33,098 nucleotides of DNA. Source: Candidatus Dadabacteria bacterium (lineage in GTDB: Bacteria > Desulfobacterota_D > UBA1144 > Nemesobacterales > CSP1-2). A program made the position numbers and the translations under genes. The stretch is taken from NCBI GenBank assembly GCA_022615255.1, contig JAKEHC010000171.1, forward strand, positions 1 to 33,098, read 5' to 3'. Below, piece by piece: positions 8,924 through 16,346 of the stretch. The notes beneath the pieces are model-generated. The model ran no database searches. It had not been told where the DNA came from and was given only the letters and a program-made list of their open reading frames with translations. Position 1 is the first letter of the stretch. Every line of letters begins with the position of its first letter.

Positions 8924-9436
8924 ATGGAATGTGAAAAAGTTAAAGAATTGGTTTTTGAATATTCGGAAGGGGATCTGGATCAGGGTGAAAAACTCAAGGT
9001 TGAAAGGCATTTAATGGAATGCAGTGATTGCAATCTTTATTTTGAAAAGTCTCATAAGATGTGGAATCTCTTAAGTAAATTTGATACTGTTGAGACAAAG
9101 GATGACTTCGTCGCAAGATTCTGGGATAGGGTTTCTAAGGAGGATAGAAAGAAAGCAGGTATCTTTGATTTTTTTGGAAATCTAAGGGTCAATTTAGTAG
9201 CTGGGTTGGCTGGAGTTATAATACTGGTTCTGGGTATTCTTCTTGCTAATACCTTTGTTTCTCGTCAGCACAGCATTGTTTTTACTGAAGAAGACAGAGC
9301 CGATGAGGAGCTTATTATTGAGTTTGACAGCGCTGTATCAAGGGAAACAGATGAGCTGCTTGATGTCTATGGAGCTTGGGACGTACCTGAGCCTCCGTCT
9401 AACGATGAAAAAATTGATGAGAATAAGGGGGGATAG
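8924..9436 (+). CDS. Zinc-finger (zf-HC2) transmembrane anti-sigma factor
   Basis: This 170-residue protein is the likely inhibitor of the adjacent sigma factor. The N-terminus has the ZAS/zf-HC2 pattern with C3, then H29-x3-C33-x2-C36 in VERHLMECSDC, which binds zinc and the sigma factor on the cytoplasmic side. A single TM lies at about 90-110. A short acidic periplasmic tail of about 55 residues (ends NDEKIDENKGG) would receive the envelope signal. A clear GAGGGG ribosome site precedes the ATG at 8924. The next gene starts 4 bases after its stop, so the three-gene module is one operon. Sigma binding is inferred from family and adjacency. Confidence 0.9.
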   Translation: MECEKVKELVFEYSEGDLDQGEKLKVERHLMECSDCNLYFEKSHKMWNLLSKFDTVETKDDFVARFWDRVSKEDRKKAGIFDFFGNLRVNLVAGLAGVIILVLGILLANTFVSRQHSIVFTEEDRADEELIIEFDSAVSRETDELLDVYGAWDVPEPPSNDEKIDENKGG

Positions 9437-9439
9437 ATA

Positions 9440-9928
9440 TTGAAGAACTCATTGAATAAAATTTTGAAATCAGGATGCGGACTTGGGACTCTGGCGTTAT
9501 GCTTTTTGTATTCCTTATTTGTTTCTTTATTTTTGCTAGTAACGCTTCTGACTCCATATTTTAATGTCTATGGTTATGACGAAGGTACGCCGGGCAAATG
9601 GTGGAAGGATAAAAAGATTATAAAGACATTGGAGCTAAATAATGATCAGGTGAATAGAATAGAAGGGATATTTTCCTCTCAGAAGGGGAAGATGAAAGAG
9701 CTCGTTTCAGATCTTAGAAAAAAAGAGAGAGAGTTAGCTGATACGGAAAGAAATCCAAACTCGAGTAACGATGATGTATTAAGGCTCTCTAAGGAGGTTG
9801 AAGAAATAAAAGGTAACATGAGAAGGGTTAAAATGGATATACATCTTCAAATTAGAGGAATTCTCACTCCCCAGCAGAGAGGCAAGCTTCGGGAAATCAA
9901 GGCAAAACGCGGTAAACAATTTCACTGA
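9440..9928 (+). CDS. Spy/CpxP-like (LTxxQ) periplasmic or membrane-anchored protein
   Basis: This 162-residue protein has an N-terminal hydrophobic segment (about 15-40) acting as a signal anchor. A helical, highly charged domain follows with the two repeats typical of Spy/CpxP/heavy-metal sensor proteins: LELNNDQVNRIEGIF (about 64-78) and ILTPQQRGKLREI (about 141-153). Members are periplasmic chaperones or metal/stress sensors. Such genes often follow an ECF sigma and its anti-sigma factor, where they can act as the co-sensor. The start is TTG at 9440 after an AAGGGGGGA site (9425-9433). Translation is tightly coupled to the anti-sigma gene. The specific ligand or stress is not visible. Confidence 0.78.
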   Translation: MKNSLNKILKSGCGLGTLALCFLYSLFVSLFLLVTLLTPYFNVYGYDEGTPGKWWKDKKIIKTLELNNDQVNRIEGIFSSQKGKMKELVSDLRKKERELADTERNPNSSNDDVLRLSKEVEEIKGNMRRVKMDIHLQIRGILTPQQRGKLREIKAKRGKQFH

Positions 9929-9960
9929 TGAGATACTGTTAATAATCCAGTGTCATCTCC

Positions 9961-9972
9961 ATTGTCGACAAT
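9961..9972. other. 12-bp perfect palindrome between convergent genes
   Basis: ATTGTCGACAAT followed by TTTT lies in the 45-base space between the convergent Spy-like and Yip1 genes. It could be a weak bidirectional terminator (4-bp stem, 4-nt loop) or chance. Seen directly; function is uncertain. Confidence 0.3.
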
Positions 9973-9973
9973 T

Positions 9974-10480
9974 TTAAGATTGACCCACAAAAGAAAAGAA
10001 AACGAAAAAAACAATTACAAAAGCAGCGAAACCTAAAACTGAAATCAAGATCGCTCTGCCCGTTCCACAATCAAGGGCTTGCCTCGCAGCCACGATAAAG
10101 GCTACGAGTACCCAAACTGATGCAATGAACCGGATTACGATACCAACCCCAGGGATAATTCCAAATATACTTAACACATTAGGTGAATAAGCGAACCCAA
10201 GGCATCTAAGAAGTTCACCCATATCGGATGTATGTTTAAAGATTTTTACGCCTATAAGATATATAACAGCACTCCATAAAAGCCATCCTACAATGCCGGA
10301 TATGATACCTGTAATTATTCCTCTTGCCCCTAACATTTCTATGCTACCAATTCCGTTGCAGACCGCACCTATTAGCACAACCAAAAATGCCTCCTTTGTC
10401 GCTCCTATGTCCTTTTCTACCTCTTCGTAGAGCTGAATATCGAGCTTAGCCGCCCTTACCATTTTATTTACTATGTTCAT
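9974..10480 (-). CDS. Yip1-family integral membrane protein
   Basis: This 168-residue protein has about five hydrophobic segments. It carries the layout of the bacterial Yip1/YIF1-like domain: a short polar N-terminus (MVRAAKLDIQLYEEVEKD), then TMs with the conserved phrase LLRCLGFAYSPNVLSIFGIIPGVG near the middle and a further TM at the C-terminus. AAAGGAGG upstream of the ATG at 10480 is a strong ribosome site. It converges on the stress module. Molecular function of bacterial members is unknown; the call rests on hydropathy and the FAYSP-type motif. Confidence 0.75.
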   Translation of the reverse strand: MNIVNKMVRAAKLDIQLYEEVEKDIGATKEAFLVVLIGAVCNGIGSIEMLGARGIITGIISGIVGWLLWSAVIYLIGVKIFKHTSDMGELLRCLGFAYSPNVLSIFGIIPGVGIVIRFIASVWVLVAFIVAARQALDCGTGRAILISVLGFAAFVIVFFVFFSFVGQS

Positions 10481-10628
10481 TTCCAGCCTCCTTTAACATA
10501 TTGTTTTACTTATAACAGTTTTCTAATATAAAAGTCAACTACTTTAGATAAATGTCAGCTTTCATAAGCAAATTAAGGATGAATTATAGGTGCTTTCGAT
10601 TGTTTAATTGGGTTTTGGCCTATCTTTA

Positions 10629-10835
10629 TTATCCGGCCTTCTCCATATCCCACGCATTCGGGTTTGTTCCTTCTTCTTTAAGGATGTGTTTTCGAACCCT
10701 TACGGGAGGGGTTTTAAGAAGCGCATCTACAAATCTAATAAATCTAGGAATCATAAAATATGGCATTCTTTTTTCGCTATGATTGAATAGTTCTTCATGC
10801 GATACTTCAGTAATCTCTTTTTTACCACTAAGCAT
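10629..10835 (-). pseudogene. Remnant of the C-terminal end of an acyl-CoA ligase (AMP-forming)
   Basis: On the minus strand a 68-codon frame reads EELFNHSEKRMPYFMIPRF, then IRFVDALLKTPPVRVRKHIL, KEEGTNPNAWDMEKAG. This is the pattern of the last about 65 residues of acyl-CoA/carnitine-CoA ligase-type AMP-binding enzymes, where the family has R-M-x-Y-F-x-V-P-R-Y and D-E-L-P-K-T-P-T-x-[KR]-V-x-K-x-x-L-R-E. The expected D-E-L-P and T-P-T positions are altered (DALL, TPP). A stop codon lies directly before the first Met, and none of the remaining ligase (about 450 residues) is present on either side. The frame ends naturally with two stops. It is therefore a degraded gene end rather than a small gene. 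It occupies the gap between the Yip1 gene and rimP. Confidence 0.75.
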
Positions 10836-10876
10836 CTAGTGGATTTTTACAATGAAGTTGATAGGAACGTCTGAAT

Positions 10877-10905
10877 TTGCTACCTAAGTTATAGTTAGGT
10901 AAAAT
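10877..10905 (+). promoter_or_regulatory. Possible sigma-70 promoter for the rimP operon
   Basis: TTGCTA (10877-10882), a 17-base spacer and TAAAAT (10900-10905) match the -35/-10 consensus at 4/6 and 5/6 positions. The predicted start of transcription, about 10912, would be just before the hairpin at 10916. Assigned by eye. Confidence 0.45.
10881..10901. repeat. 7-bp inverted repeat within the promoter spacer
   Basis: TACCTAA (10881-10887) and TTAGGTA (10895-10901) are perfect complements separated by 7 bases. They span the space between the proposed -35 and -10 elements, a place where an operator could act. No regulator can be named from the sequence. Confidence 0.4.
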
Positions 10906-10915
10906 TAATATTAAC

Positions 10916-10939
10916 AAAGCGGGTTTGACCCGCTTTTTT
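10916..10939 (+). terminator. Rho-independent terminator-type hairpin directly upstream of rimP
   Basis: GCGGG (10919-10923), loop TTTGA and CCCGC (10929-10933), extended by AAA/TTT pairs and ending in six Ts (10934-10939), is a textbook intrinsic terminator on the plus strand. It lies 21 bases before the rimP ATG. It could stop transcription entering from upstream or act as a leader attenuator of the operon. Confidence 0.85.
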
Positions 10940-10959
10940 CTTTAGTGTTGTTTAAATTA

Positions 10960-11427
10960 ATGAGCTCTTTAGATCAAAAAGTAATTGACAGTGTTAGAGA
11001 AATTTTGGATCCTCTTCTTCAAGAGGAAGATTTTGAGCTTGTAGACATTGAGTATAGAAGAGAGGGTCAGGGCTGGATTCTTAGGATCTACATAGACAAG
11101 GATGGTGGAGTTACTGTTGAGGATTGTGCTAGAATAAGTCGGGAGTTAGGGGTTCTTCTTGATGTGAATGATATCATCCCCGGAAAATACAATCTCGAGG
11201 TCTCATCGCCCGGACTTACAAGAGCTCTTAAAAAGGTAAGAGATTTTGAAAAATTCAAGGGCAAACTGGTAAAGATTAAGACTAAGACTGATATACAAGA
11301 AAGAAGGATTTTTATCGGCAGGCTTCTCGATTTTGTTGGAAATGTGGCTTCGGTTGAAATTGACGAGCGTATTTTTTTTATTCCTTATGATGAGATCGAG
11401 AGGGCAAATTTGGAATTGGATTTTTAG
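10960..11427 (+). CDS. rimP: Ribosome maturation factor RimP
   Basis: RimP is a small cytoplasmic factor for 30S subunit maturation. From the ATG at 10960 it is 155 residues, the usual size. The N-terminal alpha/beta domain shows ELVDIEYRREGQGWILRIYIDKDGGVTVEDC. The segment IPGKYNLEVSSPGLTRALKKVRDFEKF is the family hallmark, and an SH3-like C-terminal domain follows. A GTG at 10945 would add five residues. Neither start has a recognisable ribosome site, and both lie within a few bases of the terminator hairpin. It is the first gene of the nusA-infB operon, with 12 bases to nusA. Confidence 0.95.
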   Translation: MSSLDQKVIDSVREILDPLLQEEDFELVDIEYRREGQGWILRIYIDKDGGVTVEDCARISRELGVLLDVNDIIPGKYNLEVSSPGLTRALKKVRDFEKFKGKLVKIKTKTDIQERRIFIGRLLDFVGNVASVEIDERIFFIPYDEIERANLELDF

Positions 11428-11439
11428 GAGGCGAGTGAA

Positions 11440-12726
11440 ATGGCTACTGAATTAAGTCGTGTAATAGATTCTGTCTGTAAAGATAAAGGGGTGGACAAAG
11501 ATGCTATTATTGGAGCTGTGGAAGAAGCAGTTCTTTCTGCGGCACAGAAGCTTTTTCGTATGCAAGATAAAAACAAGGAACTTGAAGTGCGCTACAACGA
11601 GGATGAAGGCGAGGTTGAGCTTTTTGAGTTTAAAAAGGTGGTTACAAATGTAACCGATCCAGATATGGAGATAGGTGTTGAGGAAGCCGGAGAACTTGAC
11701 CCTGAGGCCGAGGTTGGAGATTTAATAGGGGTAAAAATCAGCCCTGATTTTACTAGGATTGCGATTCAGAATGCAAAGCAGAGGATTCTTCAAAAACTTA
11801 AAGAAGCGGAAGGCAAGGTAATTTATGAGGAGTTTAAAAGCCGTAGGGGTGAGCTGGTCAGCGGCATAGTAAGAAGAATTGAGAAAAAAAACGTGATAGT
11901 GGACCTAGGAAAAACCGAAGCTATTCTTACATATGAGCATCAGGTTCCAAAGGAGTATTATAAGGCAAAGGAGAGAATAAGAGCTATTTTAATTGATATA
12001 AGGGAAACTAAACGAGGACCTCAGCTTATACTTTCTCGTGCTCACCCTGATTTTGTTAGCAAACTGTTTTTAGCGGAAGTCCCTGAGATTACCGAAGGAG
12101 TGGTAGAGATTAAAGCCATATCAAGGGACCCCGGCAGCAGGACGAAAATATCGGTCTCTTCAAATGATCCGGATGTTGATCCGATAGGGGCTTGCGTCGG
12201 AATGCGCGGTTCAAGAGTGCAGAACATCATCCATGAGCTTAGAGGTGAAAAAATTGATATCGTTCCTTGGTCATCAGACCCTGCAAGGTTTGTATGCAAC
12301 GCTCTCTCACCAGCGCGAGTAAGCAAGGTAATAATAGATGAGGATAATAAGTCAATGGAGGTAATTGTTGATGATGACCAGCTTTCCTTAGCTATAGGCA
12401 GAAAAGGACAGAATGTCAGGCTGGCATCTCAGCTTACGGAATGGAGAATAGATATAAAGACGGATTCTCAAGTAAAACGTGAACAGCAGGAGACCGTTTC
12501 TTTGCTAATGTCCCTTCCAGGCGTCGGGGAAGTGACCGCGAATCTACTCTATGGTGAGGGGTTTCGTTCTCTAGAGGATATAGCCTTTTCAGATCCAAAG
12601 GCGCTTATTAAAGCTGCTGGTCTTAAGAACGAAGATGAGGCAGTTAAGATTCAAACCGCAGCTAGAATCGCTCTCAAAGATAAACTCGAAAAAATGTCCG
12701 TATCCGTTAAGCAGGAGGAAGCATAG
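11440..12726 (+). CDS. nusA: Transcription termination/antitermination factor NusA
   Basis: NusA binds RNA polymerase and modulates pausing, termination and antitermination. This 428-residue form has the N-terminal polymerase-binding domain (about 1-125), an S1 domain (about 130-200, containing GIVRRIEKKNVIVDLG), and KH1 with GMRG near residue 253 (GACVGMRGSRVQNIIHELRG). KH2 carries LAIGRKGQNVRLASQL (about 312-327). One helix-hairpin-helix module ends the protein (about 345-410, MSLPGVGEVTANLLYGEGF). It is shorter than enterobacterial NusA because it lacks the two acidic repeats. GGAGG at 11428-11432 gives a strong ribosome site. The ylxR (DUF448) gene that often follows nusA is absent; a 211-base gap leads to infB. 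Confidence 0.97.
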   Translation: MATELSRVIDSVCKDKGVDKDAIIGAVEEAVLSAAQKLFRMQDKNKELEVRYNEDEGEVELFEFKKVVTNVTDPDMEIGVEEAGELDPEAEVGDLIGVKISPDFTRIAIQNAKQRILQKLKEAEGKVIYEEFKSRRGELVSGIVRRIEKKNVIVDLGKTEAILTYEHQVPKEYYKAKERIRAILIDIRETKRGPQLILSRAHPDFVSKLFLAEVPEITEGVVEIKAISRDPGSRTKISVSSNDPDVDPIGACVGMRGSRVQNIIHELRGEKIDIVPWSSDPARFVCNALSPARVSKVIIDEDNKSMEVIVDDDQLSLAIGRKGQNVRLASQLTEWRIDIKTDSQVKREQQETVSLLMSLPGVGEVTANLLYGEGFRSLEDIAFSDPKALIKAAGLKNEDEAVKIQTAARIALKDKLEKMSVSVKQEEA

Positions 12727-12937
12727 AGATTTATAGTCGGTCTTTAGCATGATCCGTAATTTCAATCTAATAAGGAACCATTTTGACTCATTTCCTATCC
12801 TAAAATATCTCAGGATTTTCTGTGACTAGGTTTGAAGCACCTTTTCTACTAACTGCCTTTTTGCATAAGTTTAAAAAATTGGGTAATTTTATTTAATAAA
12901 TTAATTTTTGGATGTTCCCCAAAAAGGTGTAAAAGGT

Positions 12938-15550
12938 ATGGCAAATATTAGGGTCTTTGACCTATCAAAGGAGCTAGGAATATCGAATAAGGAGGTAATA
13001 GAAGCGGCAAAACACATTGGTATATCAATCCGTAGTCACTCTAGCTCTATATCTGACGAAGACGCAAAAAAAATAAGGTATAAGGTCAAGGCTTCAAAAG
13101 GCGATGGACAATTATCTGAACATGGTGAAGCAAAAGAGGAAGTAAAGGTATTTCGTTCATTAAGTGGCGAAGAGGTGGTTGAAAGAAGAAAGGGCCGTAG
13201 TGTAGTAATAAGAAAAAAGAAAAAAGTAGAAGAGCAAGAACCAGCAGATTTACCTGTGCAAGAGAAAGAGGAGCTTAAAGAGGCTCAATTAACGTCGTCA
13301 CTGGAAACCATCTCATCTAATATCTCAGTGGAAGCGGCAAAACGAGAAGCACATGCTGTTCTGTCACAGGAGGTTTTGCCTGTCGAAGAAGAAAAACCCA
13401 TCACCGAGGAAATAGCTTCGGAATTCAAGAAAGCAGTGCTTGAGATTAATGGAGAAATCGAGGAAAAAATAGAAGAAAAACTCGAAGAAAAAGAAGGGCA
13501 TGTTGAAGAGGCAGAGAAAAAGGTTAAAAAGAAGGGGCGTAAGGTCAAACCCAAGAGAGAGGAAATAATAGATGAAGAAACATTGGAGGAGTTAAGAAGG
13601 GCTTTTAGAACTAAACTTCCTGGTAGAAGAAAAGAGTACTTGGTTGAGGATAGACGCTTAAGAAGTAGAACAATGAATCAAGGCATTGGTAAGGAAAGGG
13701 TCACCAATGACCTACCGCGAACTCACTTTAAAACAAAGGAATTTATGACAAAAGAGTTAACTTCAGCTCAGGTTATCCCTTTCCCTATTAGACAGCAAAA
13801 ACGCGCGATAAAAATTGGTGAATCCGTAACTGTAGGCGACTTAGCCAAGAGAATGGGTGTTAAAGCTGCGGATGTGATTAAAAAGCTTATGTCGCTTGGA
13901 ATGATGGCTACCATAAATCAATCAATAGATCATGAGACAGCTACAATTGCCGCTGAAGAGCTTGGATACGAGGTAACACTTGACTTATTTGAAGAAAAAG
14001 AGATCCTCTCGGAGCAAGAAGAAGGGGTTCCTGATGAACCTCTTTCACGCTATCCTGTAGTGACCGTGATGGGGCATGTTGATCATGGCAAAACAACTCT
14101 TTTAGATGCAATAAGACACACAAATGTAGCAGAGAAGGAGGCAGGTGGTATTACTCAACACATCGGAGCCTATAGCGTGCCAGTCGACGATAGGAGGGTA
14201 GTGTTTATTGATACGCCTGGTCACGAAGCTTTTACTGCTATGAGAGCTCGAGGTGCTCAGGTAACAGATGTAGTAATCTTGGTAGTTGCGGCAGATGACG
14301 GAGTAATGCCACAAACTGTGGAAGCAGTTAACCATGCAAAAGCTGCAGGAGTTCCGATAGTTGTTGCTATGAATAAAATCGATAAGCCTGAGTCAGACCC
14401 TGAGAGGATAAAGAGGCAACTCTCTGAAATCGGCCTAGTGCCTGAAGAATGGGGAGGGGAAACCATGTTTGCTGAGGTATCAGCGAGAAGAAAAACGGGT
14501 GTCAAGGAATTGCTAGAACTTGTGCTTCTACAGGCTGATGTTTTGGAACTCAAGGCTAACCCTTACAAGAGAGCAAACGGCATTGTAATAGAAGCTAAAT
14601 TGGATAAGGGAAGAGGACCGGTTGCAACTGTAATTGTAAAAGAAGGCACTTTAAAAGTCGGGGACTATTTTATTGCAGGATTTAATTATGGGAGGATCAG
14701 GGCTCTGGTTGAGGATAAAGGGCAAAGGATCAATCAAGCAGGTCCTTCTATACCGGTAGAAATAATAGGGCTATCAGGAGTGCCAAGCGCTGGAGATCGA
14801 TTCTATGTGGTCAAAGACGAAAAAACAGCGAAAGAAATAGTTCAGCACAGAGAGCTTAAAGAAAGAGAGGTTCTAGCCGCAAAAGCAAGGAAACTGTCAC
14901 TTGAGGATCTATTTGGTTCACTGAAGGAAGGGGAAACTAAGGAATTGTCTTTAATTATAAAGGCTGATGCCCAAGGTTCGGTTGAAGCACTGAAAGAAGC
15001 CATAACAAAGCTTAGCAGCGATAAATGTCGTGTAAAGATAATACATGCAGGGGTTGGGGCTGTGAATGAAACTGACATTGTTCTTGCAAGCGCTTCTAAT
15101 GCTGTAATAGTGGGATTTAATGTGCGTCCTGATATTAAAGCGATTGAAGCAGCAGAAAGAGAAAGGGTTTCACTTGAGTTGCATACGATTATCTATGATG
15201 TTGTTGATAGAATAAAGAAGGCTATGGAAGGTCTTCTTGAACCAATGATTAAAGAGAAGATTATAGGACATGTCGAAGTTAAAGCCACTTTTCACGTCTC
15301 AAAGGTAGGAACCATTGCGGGGTGTTACGTTTCAGACGGTAAGGTTAACAGGGGAAGTAACATTAGGGTAACTAGAGATGGTGTACTGATTTTTGAAGGA
15401 AAGATGTCATCTCTCAAGCGATTTAAAGAAGATGTTAGAGAGGTTCAAAGTGGGTACGAATGCGGAATCGGAATTGAAAACTTTAATGATATAAAAGTTG
15501 GGGATGCCTTTGAAATTTATACGTTTGAAGAGATCAAGCAAAAACTTTAG
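12938..15550 (+). CDS. infB: Translation initiation factor IF-2
   Basis: IF-2 is the GTPase that places initiator tRNA on the 30S subunit. The ATG at 12938 (870 residues) is preferred over a TTG at 12908 because the family N-terminus MANIRVFDLSKELGISNKEV begins there, with AAAAGGT close upstream. An IF2_N module covers about 1-50. A long lysine/glutamate-rich linker follows (about 60-285), then a second IF2_N module (about 295-345, VGDLAKRMGVKAADVIKKLM). The G domain has G1 GHVDHGKT (379-386), G3 DTPGHEAF, G4 NKID and the G2 threonine in GGITQHIG. Domains II-IV complete the C-terminal half. It is separated from nusA by 211 bases and from ylxP by 120. Confidence 0.97.
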   Translation: MANIRVFDLSKELGISNKEVIEAAKHIGISIRSHSSSISDEDAKKIRYKVKASKGDGQLSEHGEAKEEVKVFRSLSGEEVVERRKGRSVVIRKKKKVEEQEPADLPVQEKEELKEAQLTSSLETISSNISVEAAKREAHAVLSQEVLPVEEEKPITEEIASEFKKAVLEINGEIEEKIEEKLEEKEGHVEEAEKKVKKKGRKVKPKREEIIDEETLEELRRAFRTKLPGRRKEYLVEDRRLRSRTMNQGIGKERVTNDLPRTHFKTKEFMTKELTSAQVIPFPIRQQKRAIKIGESVTVGDLAKRMGVKAADVIKKLMSLGMMATINQSIDHETATIAAEELGYEVTLDLFEEKEILSEQEEGVPDEPLSRYPVVTVMGHVDHGKTTLLDAIRHTNVAEKEAGGITQHIGAYSVPVDDRRVVFIDTPGHEAFTAMRARGAQVTDVVILVVAADDGVMPQTVEAVNHAKAAGVPIVVAMNKIDKPESDPERIKRQLSEIGLVPEEWGGETMFAEVSARRKTGVKELLELVLLQADVLELKANPYKRANGIVIEAKLDKGRGPVATVIVKEGTLKVGDYFIAGFNYGRIRALVEDKGQRINQAGPSIPVEIIGLSGVPSAGDRFYVVKDEKTAKEIVQHRELKEREVLAAKARKLSLEDLFGSLKEGETKELSLIIKADAQGSVEALKEAITKLSSDKCRVKIIHAGVGAVNETDIVLASASNAVIVGFNVRPDIKAIEAAERERVSLELHTIIYDVVDRIKKAMEGLLEPMIKEKIIGHVEVKATFHVSKVGTIAGCYVSDGKVNRGSNIRVTRDGVLIFEGKMSSLKRFKEDVREVQSGYECGIGIENFNDIKVGDAFEIYTFEEIKQKL

Positions 15551-15625
15551 CTTTTAGTAAGGTTTTGATATTGCAATATTTATTTTTAGCCTTGCGAGTG
15601 ATTGCGATAAAAATGCCGGTAAAAC

Positions 15626-15659
15626 AATAGGTAGTGAAGTATATAATTTGGTACCTATT
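15626..15659. repeat. 8-bp inverted repeat enclosing a TATAAT upstream of ylxP
   Basis: AATAGGTA (15626-15633) and TACCTATT (15652-15659) are perfect complements. They flank 18 bases that include TATAAT (15642-15647). No convincing -35 lies at the right distance. It may be a promoter/operator or an RNA hairpin just before the ylxP ATG. Confidence 0.35.
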
Positions 15660-15670
15660 TTAAACCGTAA

Positions 15671-15961
15671 ATGGTAATAGGTGCACTGAGAATAGAGCTT
15701 TACATAGATGGAAACAGATCTCTAAAGGGAAAGAGGCGGATGTTAAGAAGTGTAATTCAAAGGGTGAAATCAAGATTTGGAAATGTTTCAATCTCTGAGG
15801 TTGATTCTCAGGACCTTTGGCAGAGGGCAACTATTGGGGTCTCTTTCGTAAGCAACGACGCTCCTTATGTAAACTCCGTTATGGATCAGATTTCAGGATT
15901 CATAGAGTCAATGGGTATTGCACAGGTTGTAAGCCGTGATCTTGAGATTATTCATTTTTAG
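15671..15961 (+). CDS. ylxP: DUF503 family protein (YlxP-like)
   Basis: This 96-residue cytoplasmic protein fills the usual place between infB and rbfA. The family pattern is plain: NRSLKGKRRMLRSVIQRVKSRFGNVSISEVDSQDLWQRATIGVSFVSND (split here around residues 15-62). A role in late ribosome assembly has been suggested for homologues from their position; the sequence gives no catalytic motif. The start is ATG at 15671 with no clear ribosome site. The rbfA frame begins 14 bases after the stop. Confidence 0.92.
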   Translation: MVIGALRIELYIDGNRSLKGKRRMLRSVIQRVKSRFGNVSISEVDSQDLWQRATIGVSFVSNDAPYVNSVMDQISGFIESMGIAQVVSRDLEIIHF

Positions 15962-15974
15962 GGGAGGTAAAACT

Positions 15975-16346
15975 TTGGGGATTGGGTACAAACGAACGGT
16001 TAGGGTTGGAGATTTAATCCTTAAAGAGGTCTCTCAAATGATTTTAAAAGGGGAGATAAAAGATCCTCGCGTAAGCTCGGTAGTTCTCACTGGAGTTAAG
16101 GTTACAGATGACTTAGGTTTTGCCAGGATGTATTTTACGGTTATGTCGAATGGAGCTGGAAGGGATGAAGCTTTGATCGGTCTTCAAAGCGCGACTGGTT
16201 TTATAAAACGAGAGCTTTGGAAGAGACTAAGAATAAGAAGGGTCCCTGACTTAAAGTTCGAGTTTGACACCGTGCTAGAAGAGGGTTACAGAATTGACGA
16301 TCTTATAAAAGGGACGAAGATTGAGCGATCTAGAGAAGATACTTAG
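15975..16346 (+). CDS. rbfA: 30S ribosome-binding factor RbfA
   Basis: RbfA is a KH-fold factor that binds 16S rRNA during 30S maturation and cold adaptation. The start is taken as TTG at 15975, because GGGGAGG at 15961-15967 lies seven bases before it. The upstream ATG at 15936 would run inside ylxP and lacks a ribosome site. The product is 123 residues, the family size. Characteristic segments are RVGDLILKEVSQMILKGEIKDPR near the N-terminus, VKVTDDLGFARMYFTVM in the middle and PDLKFEFDTVLEEGYRIDDLI at the end. It overlaps the start of nrnA by 26 bases. Confidence 0.94.
   Translation: MGIGYKRTVRVGDLILKEVSQMILKGEIKDPRVSSVVLTGVKVTDDLGFARMYFTVMSNGAGRDEALIGLQSATGFIKRELWKRLRIRRVPDLKFEFDTVLEEGYRIDDLIKGTKIERSREDT

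Noticed and set aside
10552..10790. Plus-strand frames of 60-76 codons in the gap before rimP
   Set aside because: They are antisense to the acyl-CoA ligase remnant and show no protein-like features.
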